From Pomacea canaliculata (lineage: Eukaryota > Mollusca > Gastropoda > Architaenioglossa > Ampullariidae): 64,000 bases of DNA. The position numbers and the translations under genes were made by a program. How positions within the stretch are numbered: position 1 is the first letter of the stretch; each line of letters begins with the position of its first letter. The DNA is taken from positions 682,001 through 746,000 of the forward strand of contig NC_037602.1 in NCBI RefSeq assembly GCF_003073045.1. The letters are read 5' to 3'. Below, piece after piece: positions 61,939 through 64,000 of the stretch. The notes beneath the pieces are model-generated. The model was not told where the DNA came from. It did no database searches and saw nothing but the letters and a program-made list of their open reading frames with translations.

Positions 61939-62889
61939 CTATGACAACAGATGTGAAATTTCAAACATACCTCTCTTTGGTCGGACAGGTTGTTGGCCTT
62001 GTAACATCAGCACTAAGTCATGTCTCTTCTCGCCTGCAGAGGTTTTTTTTTTTTTGTTGTTGTTTGTTTTTTCACAAGATCGCCGAGAAAATGAAAATCG
62101 CTTTCTTCCAGGGTAAAAGAAAGAAAAGAGGAAAAAACTTTATGCTGGAGAAATAAAATTTATTGACCCTAATGGAAGTTTAAGTCCTTTATATACCTAC
62201 ATCCTATCATTAATTATTCCAATCTTTCCTGAAAAAAGTAATATTAGACTTTTCTTTAAAACTAGGGAAATCAAATCAAAGAAACTTAAAAATATCCGTC
62301 GTTGTAACAAAAGTTAGTAAAAGAATTTTAAATTCTTTCAATGCGCCGTACCGGAATTTTTTTTTTTCTACTTGTATTGTAAACTTGAACTCGTTACTAC
62401 TTGTGCACACTTGTCAGAATTACTCTTGTGTAAGTCATCGTCATTATCGGAAAAAGTCCGCGACCTTTGTGAAAGATGTACATGGATGTGGCTTTAGTAT
62501 CTAAAATTTCATTTTTGTGTTTTCTTTGCATTTGTGCAAGGCGACATCAGATATCGTTAGAACCTTTGTAGTAGGCTTGTCTGTAATGAAAGTCCTGATG
62601 AATAATGATTTTTCGTATATGCTAAACGAAGAAGAAATAAATTTTGAGAGGAATCTTACTTTTAAAACTCACTCGGTATTTTTTTTTTTTTTTAAGCTCT
62701 ATTTTTTTTTTTTACAGTGGACAAGTTAGTGTAACAGTTTAAGTAATTAAAATCTCGTGATTAAGCTTTTCGCTCATTCAACGGCAACCAATTAATTATG
62801 TTATTTCAGCTCCATTCTAGATTTTTCATCGTCATTTTTCTAAAGGAAGGTATTTTACAAGATAACATTTTCCTCAGACATCGTATCAT

Positions 62890-63030
62890 GTGACAGAAGC
62901 TCACATCTCACTGATGTCACTCGTTTCCATCATCTGTGTAAGGTGTCCACCGGGCTCCCTGTCGCTGTCAGATGACGACTGACAACAAGAACGACGACGT
63001 CTGTGTCTCAGATGTTGAGGGAATGGCAGT
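62890..63030 (-). other. Possible receptor C-tail remnant, unit 2
   Basis: Counterpart of 51067-51215: the minus strand reads R-H-R-R-R-R-S-C-C-Q-S-S-S-D-S-D-R-E-P-G-G, MMETSDISEM and stop. Upstream of this stretch a one-base difference from unit 1 breaks the shared frame, so any coding part must begin near the Arg run. Confidence 0.3.
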
Positions 63031-63289
63031 TGGAGAAGGCAGGAAGCAGACGGTAAGTTCCCGACCTCTCACTGACACACAGTGACACACAGTGACACAC
63101 AGTGACACACAGTGACAATCTCGTCCTCGTGTGACGGTCAGAGTGTAAAGTTCAGTCTGCTACACTCACAGGACTTCTTGCTTGAAAGGCTTCAAACTCG
63201 CTGTTGTTGTTGTTGCTGTTGTTGTTGTTGCTAATGTTGTTGATGTTATTGTTGAAACAGAAACACCATTATAGTTGAAACAACACCAA

Positions 63290-63485
63290 AGCCACAAGAT
63301 GGCGCCGTGTAGACTCACTTGTCGTCTGTCTCGTAGATTCAGTAATTACGTCCCCTGGACTGACGCGGGGAATGAACTCGGGCAGTGGCCGCCTCACGCA
63401 GTTGTCGGACCTGACGGTAACGAGTGAAGCATTGCATAGACGCCATAGCGCGTTCTCTGTCGTTGTTGTCAGGGTAACTGTCTGA
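63290..63485 (-). pseudogene. GPCR N-terminal relic without membrane core, unit 2
   Basis: The minus strand reads ENALWRLCNASLVTVRSDNC, VRRPLPEFIPRVSPGD, VITESTRQTT and then leaves the receptor pattern. An acceptor-like GCTTCAG precedes ACAGTTACC, the same junction as in GPCR 5, but the next codon is CTG rather than ATG. A donor-like GTGAGT follows TRQTT, so an orphan first exon is an alternative to a simple deletion. An N-glycosylation site (NAS) and Cys match the receptor N-terminus style. Confidence 0.75.
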
Positions 63486-64000
63486 AGCTGCAACATAATA
63501 ATAATAATTATGAAAATTTGTAAAGCGCATCCCAAGGAGTATGCTCTTAGCTCCTAGGAACAAGAACGAAGCATGGACGACATATAAGAGACAGGAAAAC
63601 AAACAAATAACATATGAGCTGTAAAAGACTAAAACCAAATACAGAAATCGCAAAGAAGAAATCAAATATCAACAACTGGTGGGGTATTTAATTATATGTT
63701 CAAGTGCTTTGTTTATTATTCCAAATAGCTAGCAAAACTTATAAAACTTATGCTTTCCTACGTATTATATCTATTATAAGTAAGTGAAGTTTAATAATAA
63801 TTTATATTGTGTTCTATTTATTATACCAATTAACAAACGATACGATTTATATTCATGCCGTAAATCAAAACTATAAACTAAATTTGAATCACACGTTATT
63901 TCTAAATAAGTGTTTAAAGCACGTGTTTCTTTAATCGATTATTTACAATTAGACGAATTTTATTTAAGTATAATTAGGACTCTTAATCTCTGCCTGGGCT

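Larger units (their letters stand above)
52890..63918. repeat. Segmental duplication unit 2
   Basis: Direct copy of unit 1 enlarged to about 11 kb by later insertions: hAT (53750-54494), MITE (55311-55484), a receptor-tail relic with LINE (56284-57785), an LTR-like insertion (57973-58922) and a LINE (60506-61938). Matching flanks in unit 1 show these sites without the insertions. Confidence 0.88.

Overview
This window is eukaryotic DNA, most likely from a gastropod mollusc. The evidence is split genes with GT-AG introns, several LINE families, tRNA-derived SINEs, hAT elements, many microsatellites, and a cluster of rhodopsin-like receptors of the kind greatly expanded in gastropods and often called putative chemosensory receptors. 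The species cannot be named from the sequence. No RNA genes, CRISPR arrays or prokaryote-like operons were seen.

Layout. (1) 1-8.3 kb: the 5' half of a cytosolic aldehyde dehydrogenase (ALDH1/ALDH2 type) on the minus strand. Six coding exons (204 residues) are present and the rest lies off the left edge. Its introns carry two LINE fragments, one with a clear 12-bp target duplication. A CRE and an E-box lie about 100 bp upstream of its start codon. (2) 8.3-11.5 kb: minisatellites, including a 31-bp x 12 array, and a SINE. (3) 11.6-16.7 kb: a complete five-exon GT14 (GCNT-like) beta-1,6-N-acetylglucosaminyltransferase on the minus strand, with a disturbed frame in its first coding exon and tandem copies of its 3' end. 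(4) 16.7-22.6 kb: no recognisable gene.

(5) 22.6-39.4 kb: three tandem plus-strand GPCR genes, each with four coding exons and the same intron phases (0, 1, 2). They code for about 392, 386 and 394 residues. The first exon, which encodes the extracellular N-terminus, differs completely between them. The membrane core is very similar, and parts look like gene-conversion mosaics. (6) 39.4-45.5 kb: no firm gene, with several tandem arrays and one member of an inverted repeat pair.

(7) 45.5-64.0 kb: a tandem segmental duplication (unit 1 about 45.96-52.09 kb, unit 2 about 52.89-63.92 kb). Each unit holds a minus-strand GPCR with an intronless coding region, a receptor N-terminal relic lacking the membrane core upstream of it, and a fossil Ty3/gypsy pol fragment downstream. 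The unit 1 receptor is frameshifted; the unit 2 receptor is intact (360 residues). Unit 2 has also gained a hAT element, a MITE, two LINEs, a candidate solo LTR and a relic of another receptor tail.

The five receptors belong to one family. They share a [DE]-[LV]-I-[ST] motif just before TM1, a Y-R-Q-G-L first intracellular loop, [DE]-R-C in place of DRY, and N-F-x-V-Y in place of NPxxY. The locus therefore appears to be a receptor nest undergoing duplication, exon-level conversion, coding-intron loss and pseudogenisation. All calls come from reading the sequence; no database search was possible.
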